Shown piece after piece: positions 55,101 to 62,526 of a DNA stretch of 64,000 bases. The stretch lies in NCBI GenBank assembly GCA_020635115.1, contig JACKAK010000006.1:186001-250000 (forward strand), in the 5' to 3' direction. The translations under genes and the position numbers were made by a program. The stretch's first letter is position 1. Each line of letters opens with the position of its first letter. The notes beneath the pieces were generated by a model that had not been told where the DNA came from, did no database searches, and saw nothing but the letters and a program-made list of their open reading frames with translations. The DNA is from Halobacteriovoraceae bacterium. GTDB lineage: Bacteria; Bdellovibrionota; Bacteriovoracia; Bacteriovoracales; Bacteriovoracaceae.

Positions 55101-55391
55101 TTATTTTATTATATCTTCGTACTGAACGTACTTATGGCCTTGAGACTCACATAACTGCTTTCTTGTGACCTTACCTTTTTTAACAGCAATTTCACAATAC
55201 GTTGAATACATCGATTTACAAATCTTTTGATCAAGTTCGTCTTCCCAATCCTTAATCATCTCTCGAACGTCACCAGAACATTTGTCAACAGTACAGGTAT
55301 TAAGTTTTTTGTTCACATAAATCATACATTGTGGAAAACGTGAAAAAGCAGACGTAGAAAAAATTAAAAATATTAAAGTTAAAATCTTCAT
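55101..55391 (-). CDS. Small secreted Cys-rich protein (intact copy of tandem pair)
   Basis: 96 aa from ATG at 55391 (AGGAAG upstream). Signal peptide 1-17 (cleavage near AFS-RF). The mature part has six Cys with alternating helical/acidic stretches (CTVDKCSGDVREMIKDWEDE), and a short tail (CESQGHKYVQYEDIIK). No recognised domain. Paralogue 356 bases downstream is broken. Located between a phosphatase and umuDC. Role unknown. Confidence 0.65.
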   Translation of the reverse strand: MKILTLIFLIFSTSAFSRFPQCMIYVNKKLNTCTVDKCSGDVREMIKDWEDELDQKICKSMYSTYCEIAVKKGKVTRKQLCESQGHKYVQYEDIIK

Positions 55392-55417
55392 ATAACTTCC
55401 TTTCCGCAAAAATGATA

Positions 55418-56044
55418 TCAAGAATCTTCATCTAAGGAAAATATAATTTTCTTGCTTCGAACAGAATGAGAACAAAGATTTTTGTCATAATATCTATAAT
55501 TATTCTGACATGGATTATACTCCTCTCTGGCCCATTGTTCATCTTGATAAATGTTTCTGATAAAATATGTTTTGGCCGGCATGAATTCGGGAATATGAAG
55601 ATATTTAAAACTAAGCATTTCAAGAGATTCTTCTCGATTCCATCCCATATATTCTTGAACATAAATGGCCGTGGCCTCTCCTGTTCGATCTACCCCTGCT
55701 CGACAATGCACTAAAATAGGTCTTGGTGCGTTTTTATAGGCATCAAGAAGTTTAATAAGATCTTCTTTGTGCGGTAATCTTTTAGCACTCATCTTTATGT
55801 TAATGAGTTCGGCATCATAAAGTTTTGCAGTCAGTTTTTCTGTTTCAAACCAAACTTCTCCGGGAGCTTCTCCTCTCAAATTAATAATTGTTTTAATTCC
55901 ATATCTGGAGATGGCCTTCTCAAATTCTTCTCCTGTAAGTTGTGCTGAACGATAAAAATTTCCAGGATCAATTTCATGAAAATTTTTGGGTAAATGACAT
56001 CCACAAAAGAGGAAACAAATAAGTATCATCAAGTTTGAGTGCAT
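55418..56044 (-). CDS. Dual-specificity/tyrosine phosphatase-like lipoprotein
   Basis: 208 aa. Lipoprotein signal ending CFLFCG-C at about residue 16. The catalytic loop LVHCRAGVDRTGEA is the CX5R motif (Cys-Arg) of Siw14/DSP-type cysteine phosphatases, with general-acid Asp region upstream. An envelope-facing phosphatase; substrate could be phosphotyrosine, phosphoinositide or polyphosphate. It stands 27 bases before the small secreted protein, same strand. Similar lipoproteins occur in some predatory bacteria, but that is not verifiable here. Confidence 0.8.
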   Translation of the reverse strand: MHSNLMILICFLFCGCHLPKNFHEIDPGNFYRSAQLTGEEFEKAISRYGIKTIINLRGEAPGEVWFETEKLTAKLYDAELINIKMSAKRLPHKEDLIKLLDAYKNAPRPILVHCRAGVDRTGEATAIYVQEYMGWNREESLEMLSFKYLHIPEFMPAKTYFIRNIYQDEQWAREEYNPCQNNYRYYDKNLCSHSVRSKKIIFSLDEDS

Positions 56045-56080
56045 AATTCATTCCTTTGAAAATAGTGTAAATATCTATCG

Positions 56081-56176
56081 GCAAATAGAATAAAATTTTT
56101 CGTATTAGAATTGTGTGAGAAAATAGTTAGACATATTTTATGATTGAGTAATCGTCTCAAGCAAATAGAATAAAAT
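56081..56176 (+). repeat. Two 16-base direct repeats
   Basis: GCAAATAGAATAAAAT occurs exactly at 56081-56096 and 56161-56176, 80 bases apart, in the gap between the phosphatase and SRAP genes, ahead of the SRAP promoter. Could be protein-binding sites or a trace of a small duplication. Confidence 0.5.
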
Positions 56177-56181
56177 ACAAA

Positions 56182-56210
56182 TTGGTTTCTTTCTTGTCCA
56201 TAGGTATAAT
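56182..56210 (+). promoter_or_regulatory. Sigma70-type promoter of the SRAP gene, probably leaderless
   Basis: TTGGTT (56182-56187), 17-base spacer, TATAAT (56205-56210), then 5 bases to ATG at 56216. Transcription would begin at or near the ATG. No Shine-Dalgarno is present. Confidence 0.6.
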
Positions 56211-56215
56211 ATATT

Positions 56216-56887
56216 ATGTGTTTTTCAATTGAAGTAGACAGAAATATTAAACGTCTTTCAGGCCAATTTGAAGCAACAGCTGATGCTCAAGCATTTGCAG
56301 ATTTTTTAAGTTTTGAAAAACAATATCCAAAAATCTTTAAACGTCCGCAGAAAGATAATAGACTTTATCCAAACTATTCAACACCTATTCTTCTAAATTT
56401 AAAAAATCAATTAACGTTACGTCCTTTTCGTTATCGCATACGACCCAATGGAAGTCCTAAGGAAATTCCCTCAAAGTATAATTTGTTCAATGCTAGGTTA
56501 GATTCACTAGAGAGTAGAAAAACGTGGAAGGGAATTTTCATGCGTAATCATTGTTTAGTTCCATATTTAAGTTTTTATGAATGGGTTGAAGATAATGGAA
56601 AAAAACGGCTTATTCATTTTTTTTCTAAAGATGATAAATATCTAATGGCCCCGGGGTTATATGACAGATGGATTTCTCCTGACAAAAGTTATTATATCGA
56701 CTCCTTTGCAATTATTACAACAAATCCTCCCACAGAGATCGAGCAGGCAGGGCACGACCGATGCCCGATATTTATTAAAGAAGAATATTATAATGAATGG
56801 CTTAATCCTAAGATGTTAAAAAAGAAAGATGCATTTGAAATTCTCAAGGATATTAAAAAAACTCACTATTCTCACGAATGGGCCTAA
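56216..56887 (+). CDS. yedK: SOS response-associated peptidase (SRAP, YedK/HMCES type)
   Basis: 223 aa. Cys2 is the catalytic nucleophile (MCFSIEV), with NARLDS (Asn92), FYEW (Glu122) and GHDRCPI (His180) completing the site: counterparts of YedK C2, N75, E105, H160. It forms a stable thiazolidine crosslink to abasic sites in single-stranded DNA and shields them. NAR-L-DS replaces the usual NARxET. Near umuDC, another SOS locus, and behind its own promoter. Confidence 0.93.
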   Translation: MCFSIEVDRNIKRLSGQFEATADAQAFADFLSFEKQYPKIFKRPQKDNRLYPNYSTPILLNLKNQLTLRPFRYRIRPNGSPKEIPSKYNLFNARLDSLESRKTWKGIFMRNHCLVPYLSFYEWVEDNGKKRLIHFFSKDDKYLMAPGLYDRWISPDKSYYIDSFAIITTNPPTEIEQAGHDRCPIFIKEEYYNEWLNPKMLKKKDAFEILKDIKKTHYSHEWA

Positions 56888-56897
56888 AAAGATTTAT

Positions 56898-56928
56898 CTC
56901 CATCCTTGTTTTACAACAAAGGATGGAG
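56898..56928. terminator. Bidirectional terminator between convergent genes
   Basis: CTCCATCCTT (56898-56907) pairs perfectly with AAGGATGGAG (56919-56928) across an 11-base loop. It lies 11 bases after the SRAP stop and 13 bases after the stop of the leftward gene at 56941, ideal for both. Confidence 0.75.
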
Positions 56929-56940
56929 AAGATTAGTCTG

Positions 56941-57594
56941 TTAAATAGAATCTAAGATTTCTTGTTTGAACTCATCAAGAAAAATTCCTAAACAGGCCAA
57001 TTTCCCTTGGTCAATTAAACAAGTCTGATCAACTTCTTCCAAGACTTCTTGTATAAGATTGCTACCGGCAACTCCTTTGTACAGGCCTTCCATTCTAACA
57101 GATTTTACGTCTGGATTGTCTGTTGAAATATTACAAGTGTAGGCGTCAACACTTCCTAGGTCACAAACGATTGTATAAGTAAAACCTTGTTCGATATAAG
57201 ATTGCATATAAGAATTGTCATCAACTTTCACGATATTTAAATTGACATCTTCAGTGCTAAATTCAGATACAAAACCAAAAGGATAAAAATTGGTTACAGT
57301 TTGAAATCGAGGAGGAAGACCTTGAATTTCTTGTTTAACAGCGGCTTTCTCCAAAGTATAAGTGTTTCCCTTGTGAGTTTTAATAGTAATAAACTCTGAT
57401 TCGGACACGGAACTCACATTCATAGAATCCACAACTAAATTTACAGATGTGAGTTCAGAGTAAATTCCTTTATCTGCCATGGCCTTTTTCATAATTGCGT
57501 TCATACGCCCAAGAAATTCTTGTTGAATGGTATTAGCAAAAAGTGGTGATACTGTGACTAATGAAAATAAAACTCCGGTAAAAAATTTTTTCAT
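56941..57594 (-). CDS. Secreted hypothetical protein
   Basis: 217 aa with a signal peptide (1-20, cleavage after LFA). Sequence is beta-rich with Cys pairs (VCDLGSVDAYTCNIS, TCLIDQGKLACLG). No recognised family. Single gene. Function unknown. Confidence 0.6.
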   Translation of the reverse strand: MKKFFTGVLFSLVTVSPLFANTIQQEFLGRMNAIMKKAMADKGIYSELTSVNLVVDSMNVSSVSESEFITIKTHKGNTYTLEKAAVKQEIQGLPPRFQTVTNFYPFGFVSEFSTEDVNLNIVKVDDNSYMQSYIEQGFTYTIVCDLGSVDAYTCNISTDNPDVKSVRMEGLYKGVAGSNLIQEVLEEVDQTCLIDQGKLACLGIFLDEFKQEILDSI

Positions 57595-57733
57595 ATGACC
57601 TCCAAGTCAGTTTCAAGCGAGCAACCTTACTCGATAGAGAGAAGGAACAATGAATCATAGAAAAGTAAAATGGTCTGGTAAAGAAAAAATATTGATATTA
57701 TCATATTTGAAATATGTTGCATTGAAACATTTT

Positions 57734-57754
57734 GGTCTCCCCAAAGAGGAGACC
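57734..57754 (-). terminator. Hairpin downstream of pckA
   Basis: GGTCTCC (57734-57740) and GGAGACC (57748-57754) form a 7-bp stem, 11 bases after the pckA stop. The following tract on the minus strand (AAAATGTTT) is only moderately U-rich. Confidence 0.55.
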
Positions 57755-57764
57755 GACTATTTAA

Positions 57765-59348
57765 TTAGATCTTAGGTGACGCGTTAAGGATTTCAGAGGA
57801 ACATCCGGCCTCAAATAATTTGAAGTTTTCAACAAATAAGGAAGCGAGTTGCTTCTTTTTGTCTTCAAAAGCTTTTTGATCTTTCCAAGTATTTTTAGGA
57901 ATGAGGATTTCAGAAGGAACATTGTCAACTTCAGTCGGTATTTCAAAACCAAAAGTCTCATCAACGACAAAATTTGCATTTTTAAGTTTATGATTGTTAA
58001 TGGAGTCAATAATAGAACGAGTATGCTTAAGAGACATTCTCTTACCTTCACCGTAAGCTCCACCAGTCCAACCAGTGTTAACAAGCCAAACATCAGTGTT
58101 AAATTTTTTCATTTTATCAGCAAGAAGCTCAGCATACTTACTTGGATGCCAAACCATAAATGCTGCACCAAAGCAAGCTGAGAAAGTAGCTTCAGGCTCA
58201 GTAACACCCATTTCTGTACCTGCAACTTTTGCGGTATACCCTGAGATAAAATGATACATTGCTTGTTGAGGAGAAAGTTTACTTACTGGAGGTAAAACCC
58301 CAAAAGCGTCACATGTGAGAAAGACGATATTTTTAGGATGTCCACCAAGGCAAGGTATTTTAATATTTGGAATATACTCTATTGGGTAAGAAGCACGAGT
58401 ATTTTCAGTTATTTTACTACTTGTATAATCTACTTCTCTTGTTGATTCGTTGAAGACAACATTTTCAAGAACCGTTCCAAATTTTATAGCATTAAAAATT
58501 TCAGGTTCTTTTTCAGCAGAGAGATCAATACATTTGGCGTAACATCCGCCTTCAATATTAAAGACACCTTCATTTGTCCAGCAATGCTCGTCATCTCCAA
58601 TCAAACGTCTTTTTGGATCAGCTGAAAGGGTTGTCTTTCCTGTTCCTGATAGTCCAAAAAAGATAGTAACATCATCGGACTCATCAACGTTAGCAGAACA
58701 ATGCATTGAAAGGACATCATTTTTTGGCATGATATAATTCATGATGGTAAAGACACCCTTTTTCATCTCACCAGCGTAGAGAGTTCCAAGAATTACAAAT
58801 TCTTTTCTATCAAAGTTAAGACTTACTGAGGTGGAAGAGGTCATTTCAGGAGTAAATTTATTGGCCGGAAAGGCCCCTGCATTGTAGATGGTATAATCTG
58901 GTTCACCAAAAGTTTTAAGTTCTTCTTGAGTTGGGCGAATAAGCATATTATGCATAAACAGTGCATGATACGCTCGATGGGTTACAACTCTCACTTTGAT
59001 TTTGTATTTTTCATCCCAGCCAGCGTACCCATCAACGACATAGATTCTCTTTCTACTATTAAGATAATCTATGGCCCTTTCACGATTAATCATGAAAGTA
59101 TTTTCGCTTAATTCCATATTTATATCGCCCCACCAAATATCCTCTTTGGTTGAATCTTGAACGACAATTCTTTTATCTTTGGGACTTCTTCCTGTTTTTT
59201 CACCAGAACTTACAATAAGTGCACCAGTACTTGAAATGGCAGAGCCTTTTTCAAATGTGAGAGCTTCTTCATAAAGCTGAGCAGGATGTAAATTTCTAAA
59301 TATATTATCGGCCTTGATACCAACAGAACTAAGATCAATAGTTTCCAT
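57765..59348 (-). CDS. pckA: Phosphoenolpyruvate carboxykinase (ATP)
   Basis: 527 aa from ATG at 59348 with GAGGAG 7 bases upstream; an in-frame codon 10 residues earlier lacks that. Motifs: GRSPKDKRIV, kinase-1 GLSGTGKTTLS, kinase-2 LIGDDEHCW, VWLVNTGWTGGAYGEG. Converts oxaloacetate to phosphoenolpyruvate using ATP in gluconeogenesis, apt for an organism living on amino acids. A 57-aa membrane protein gene lies upstream on the same strand. Confidence 0.96.
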   Translation of the reverse strand: METIDLSSVGIKADNIFRNLHPAQLYEEALTFEKGSAISSTGALIVSSGEKTGRSPKDKRIVVQDSTKEDIWWGDINMELSENTFMINRERAIDYLNSRKRIYVVDGYAGWDEKYKIKVRVVTHRAYHALFMHNMLIRPTQEELKTFGEPDYTIYNAGAFPANKFTPEMTSSTSVSLNFDRKEFVILGTLYAGEMKKGVFTIMNYIMPKNDVLSMHCSANVDESDDVTIFFGLSGTGKTTLSADPKRRLIGDDEHCWTNEGVFNIEGGCYAKCIDLSAEKEPEIFNAIKFGTVLENVVFNESTREVDYTSSKITENTRASYPIEYIPNIKIPCLGGHPKNIVFLTCDAFGVLPPVSKLSPQQAMYHFISGYTAKVAGTEMGVTEPEATFSACFGAAFMVWHPSKYAELLADKMKKFNTDVWLVNTGWTGGAYGEGKRMSLKHTRSIIDSINNHKLKNANFVVDETFGFEIPTEVDNVPSEILIPKNTWKDQKAFEDKKKQLASLFVENFKLFEAGCSSEILNASPKI

Positions 59349-59437
59349 AAAAAATCTCCTCAAAACAAATTTCAGCAAATTTATAGTATTAATACTGAAG
59401 TGAGAACCTTAAAAAATGATTAATTGCCAAAAAAGCT

Positions 59438-59611
59438 CTAGTTCTTTGCGCTGCGATACATCCCAAGGAAAATGAATAATATGACTACGACAAAAACAGT
59501 TATATGAATACCCTCTATTGCAAAAGTTGACATAATAGTTTCACTATTTCTAATTGACTCTAAAACAGCATTTTCTGCAACAATAGACGTTGGATAAACT
59601 TGATTTCCCAT
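59438..59611 (-). CDS. 57-aa single-span membrane protein
   Basis: Small open frame with ATG at 59611 and GAGG five to six bases upstream. Residues 1-34 are polar (MGNQVYPTSIVAENAVLESI, then RNSETIMSTFAIEG), residues 35-51 hydrophobic (IHITVFVVVILFIFLG), end YRSAKN, giving an Nout-Cin single helix. It lies 89 bases upstream of pckA and on the same strand. Function unknown. Confidence 0.6.
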   Translation of the reverse strand: MGNQVYPTSIVAENAVLESIRNSETIMSTFAIEGIHITVFVVVILFIFLGMYRSAKN

Positions 59612-59766
59612 ATTTACCTCGAAGAATTTTTTAACTAAACAACCTTATAACACGAAGCTTAGTGATTTGTGCTATTTTTTTAGTAACTTTATGTGGTAAT
59701 TTCTGCCCAAAAATTCAATGTCTCTCCTCTAATGACGATAAGTTCTTATAATGTCAAAGGAAAGAA

Positions 59767-61140
59767 ATGAAAGCACTATTTATCAGTCAGCAAAAAGATA
59801 AGTGGGAGCTATTTACAAACTTATTTAACGCACACTTTAGTAAAATTGTGCTCCGTCCTGCTTCAGCAATACCTGAACTTGTTGAGTCTCTCAGTACAGA
59901 AAGTGACATTGGGCCAATTATTATCGATACGTATATTGAAATAGACATACTCGACTTTATGGTTGCCATCAACGACTTAGTGGGTGAGAGGCCGGTCATA
60001 TTTTTTGGAAGCCATTCAAAGTTAAAACAAAAAGTAACTGATGAATTATTTAATTCACACCAAGACAACGCTTTCATTTATGATCCAATTAACAAACAGC
60101 AATTTATAGACGCTATAACTCCTTCAGTTGATTGGAAAACTCAAGAAAATTTTGAAGATTCACTAGTTGAACTTAGCTTAGATGATTTTCTTCCAATGAA
60201 GATTAAAAATTTTTATTATTTTGATAGTTTTCCTTATGATGTTTACTTACAAATTACACCTAAAAAATTTGTAAAGCTTATAGCAAAAGATACAAAATAT
60301 AGTCACTCAATGGTTCAAAGTTATGTGAAAAAAAAGGTGAAATACTTTCATGTTGCCAAAGAAGACCAACTTCAATTCTTAGAAGAGACAATCCTTTCAC
60401 TTTCTCGATCTCTTAAAAATAAAAATGTTCCCTTAAAAAATACGATTAATACTCAAATTTTTTCTGCCTCAATTATACATCAATATGTGCGAATTGTAGG
60501 AATCAGTGAAACGCTTCGAATGTTTGTTAATATTCTTATGGATTCAACGTTTCATGTTTTTAAAAAAACTCAGGAGCTCACTAGTATATTGAAAGAATTC
60601 GAAACTAATGAAGATACTGTAGGTTTTGGAACACTGGCAATTATGACTGCTTATGTGAGTGATGTTATGTTACATAAAATGGGTTGGAATAGTTCTTTAA
60701 CAAGAAAAAAAGTAATGCTTGCTTCCTTGTTATTAGATTCAACTCTCACGAATGATGATTTATTATATATAGACGATCAGAATTCAAAAGAATTTGAACA
60801 ACTCGATGAAGAAGATCAGCAAGCTCTCCTAAATCACCCCAAAGCAGCTGGAATAATTGCAACACAGTTTACAAAATTTCCAGACACAGATTTTCTGATA
60901 ATCCACCATCACGAATCACCTGATGGGAAAGGCTATCCCTACGGATTGTTGCCTCACAAGGCAACTGAGATTAATTGTGTCATGATTGTCGCCTATCAGT
61001 TTTCTTTAAGAATTTTAAAAAAAGGCTATACACTAACTAACGCCATGCTGGTTTTAAAAGAACTCAATGAAACTCACAATTTTTCAAATTACAAAAACCC
61101 TTATAAAGCGCTAGAACTTATTTTTAAGCAAAAACTATAG
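59767..61140 (+). CDS. Degenerate HD-GYP protein (HD lost, GYP kept)
   Basis: 457 aa. An N-terminal receiver-like segment (MKALFISQQKDKWELF … PIIIDTYIE) lacks the standard acidic trio. The C-terminal HD-type domain has HHHESPDGKGYPYGL, the GYP loop of c-di-GMP phosphodiesterases, but the HD pair reads LLLDS, so the metal centre is incomplete. AAAGGAAAGAA precedes ATG. Possibly a c-di-GMP receptor or scaffold. It converges on a paralogue 14 bases away. Confidence 0.75.
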   Translation: MKALFISQQKDKWELFTNLFNAHFSKIVLRPASAIPELVESLSTESDIGPIIIDTYIEIDILDFMVAINDLVGERPVIFFGSHSKLKQKVTDELFNSHQDNAFIYDPINKQQFIDAITPSVDWKTQENFEDSLVELSLDDFLPMKIKNFYYFDSFPYDVYLQITPKKFVKLIAKDTKYSHSMVQSYVKKKVKYFHVAKEDQLQFLEETILSLSRSLKNKNVPLKNTINTQIFSASIIHQYVRIVGISETLRMFVNILMDSTFHVFKKTQELTSILKEFETNEDTVGFGTLAIMTAYVSDVMLHKMGWNSSLTRKKVMLASLLLDSTLTNDDLLYIDDQNSKEFEQLDEEDQQALLNHPKAAGIIATQFTKFPDTDFLIIHHHESPDGKGYPYGLLPHKATEINCVMIVAYQFSLRILKKGYTLTNAMLVLKELNETHNFSNYKNPYKALELIFKQKL

Positions 61141-61153
61141 TTTTTTTTAAAAA

Positions 61154-62464
61154 TTAGACTTTTAGATGAATAAGTTGATCTATAATTTTTTTATAGGTAC
61201 TATTCGAAAATTTCTCTTTAAGTTCTTTAATAACTTCTTCTACATTGAAGTTGTATTCTTCTCGAGGGTCCATGCTTTTTAACAAGTATTCAACGCAGGC
61301 CTCAGCAATTATAATCACTTTCGCTAGAGGAGTTATATCATCTCGATAATGAACGGCAATACCTTTTCCATCGGTCATCCCATGATGTTGGAAAACAATA
61401 ACATCTGCCCCCATAGGACATCCTTTGAGTTCTCGAACAATATTTCCGGCCATAGAAGCATGATTTAGAACAATTTCTTTTTCGCGGTCAGTAACACCTT
61501 CTAAAAACAAATAATCATATTCATTTTTTATCATTGGGAATTTCATGGAAAGTGGTACTAAAAATATATCATGAAAGAATAAAACAAAGGCAACTTTATC
61601 TTTTTGGGCCTGATTTCCCCAACTAACTTTATCTAAAAGAGTGTGTGCCACATGGGTTGCTAGAATTGTATGCATGTACACAAAACTCGTTTTATTTTCT
61701 AGGAGCTCTGTTAAAAGTGCTCCAATCTTAGGCATATCTTTTATGGCACTATTAATAGATTTCGCACATTCCTTAGCTAGTGGCATAACAACATTGGGAT
61801 TTATATTTCCTGTTGAAAGTTTTGCTGCAAGTGAGTCCATTCCTATTTCCGTTAATGAAACTCTCTCTTGAGCGGATAATTTTTTCTTTTGAAGATTCGT
61901 AATAATTGATGCTGTGATATCGTTAATAGCATGAAGGCGATTCATTTTATTGATATATAAGGTGTTAACCTCAATATCCCTTAATCCTTTTAAAATTTTT
62001 CGATCAATGATTGTATTCGCTTCAAATAAGATTTCATACTGCTCATTGTATTCTTTATAGATATTACAAAACAAACTATCAGTTGCATATAGAGATGCTA
62101 AAGGGATGGGAAAAAAATCAGGAACTTCAGTATTCATCATATCTTGAGCAGTTATTCCTTTTTCTTTTGCAAAAGCACGGACTATTTCTCTGATATTAAA
62201 AACTGATTTTACACAAACTCCAAAATCAGAATTTTCCATCCCTAATAAAATAAATTTTTTACCTTTGAATTGGGTTAACCCAATAAGTTCTTTATGATCG
62301 ACATCAGAAATTTTTCTTGTATCGACTATAAGAATTTTAAAATCATCATTAACTTCATCAAATTTAGAAATTTTTTCTAAATTCACTCCGGCGTACGCCA
62401 TAAAATTAATGGCCATTAATTGAAAAAACTCAATATCCTTGGTGAAGATAAAATATTCGTTCAA
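61154..62464 (-). CDS. Degenerate HD-GYP protein (HD kept, GYP lost)
   Basis: 436 aa from TTG (62464), with AGGAGG 5 bases upstream. N-terminal receiver-like segment without clear phosphoacceptor. HD pair present in LFFHDIFLVP; the later motif reads FQHHGMTDGKGIAVH, i.e. HH-x-DGKG without Tyr-Pro. Closely related in layout to the protein at 16495-17820. Phosphodiesterase activity is uncertain; c-di-GMP binding remains possible. Confidence 0.75.
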   Translation of the reverse strand: MNEYFIFTKDIEFFQLMAINFMAYAGVNLEKISKFDEVNDDFKILIVDTRKISDVDHKELIGLTQFKGKKFILLGMENSDFGVCVKSVFNIREIVRAFAKEKGITAQDMMNTEVPDFFPIPLASLYATDSLFCNIYKEYNEQYEILFEANTIIDRKILKGLRDIEVNTLYINKMNRLHAINDITASIITNLQKKKLSAQERVSLTEIGMDSLAAKLSTGNINPNVVMPLAKECAKSINSAIKDMPKIGALLTELLENKTSFVYMHTILATHVAHTLLDKVSWGNQAQKDKVAFVLFFHDIFLVPLSMKFPMIKNEYDYLFLEGVTDREKEIVLNHASMAGNIVRELKGCPMGADVIVFQHHGMTDGKGIAVHYRDDITPLAKVIIIAEACVEYLLKSMDPREEYNFNVEEVIKELKEKFSNSTYKKIIDQLIHLKV

Positions 62465-62526
62465 AAATGCCTCCTAAAATTAATATTTTAACATAATTAA
62501 CTTTCTGAAATCAGAGGCAATTTTGA

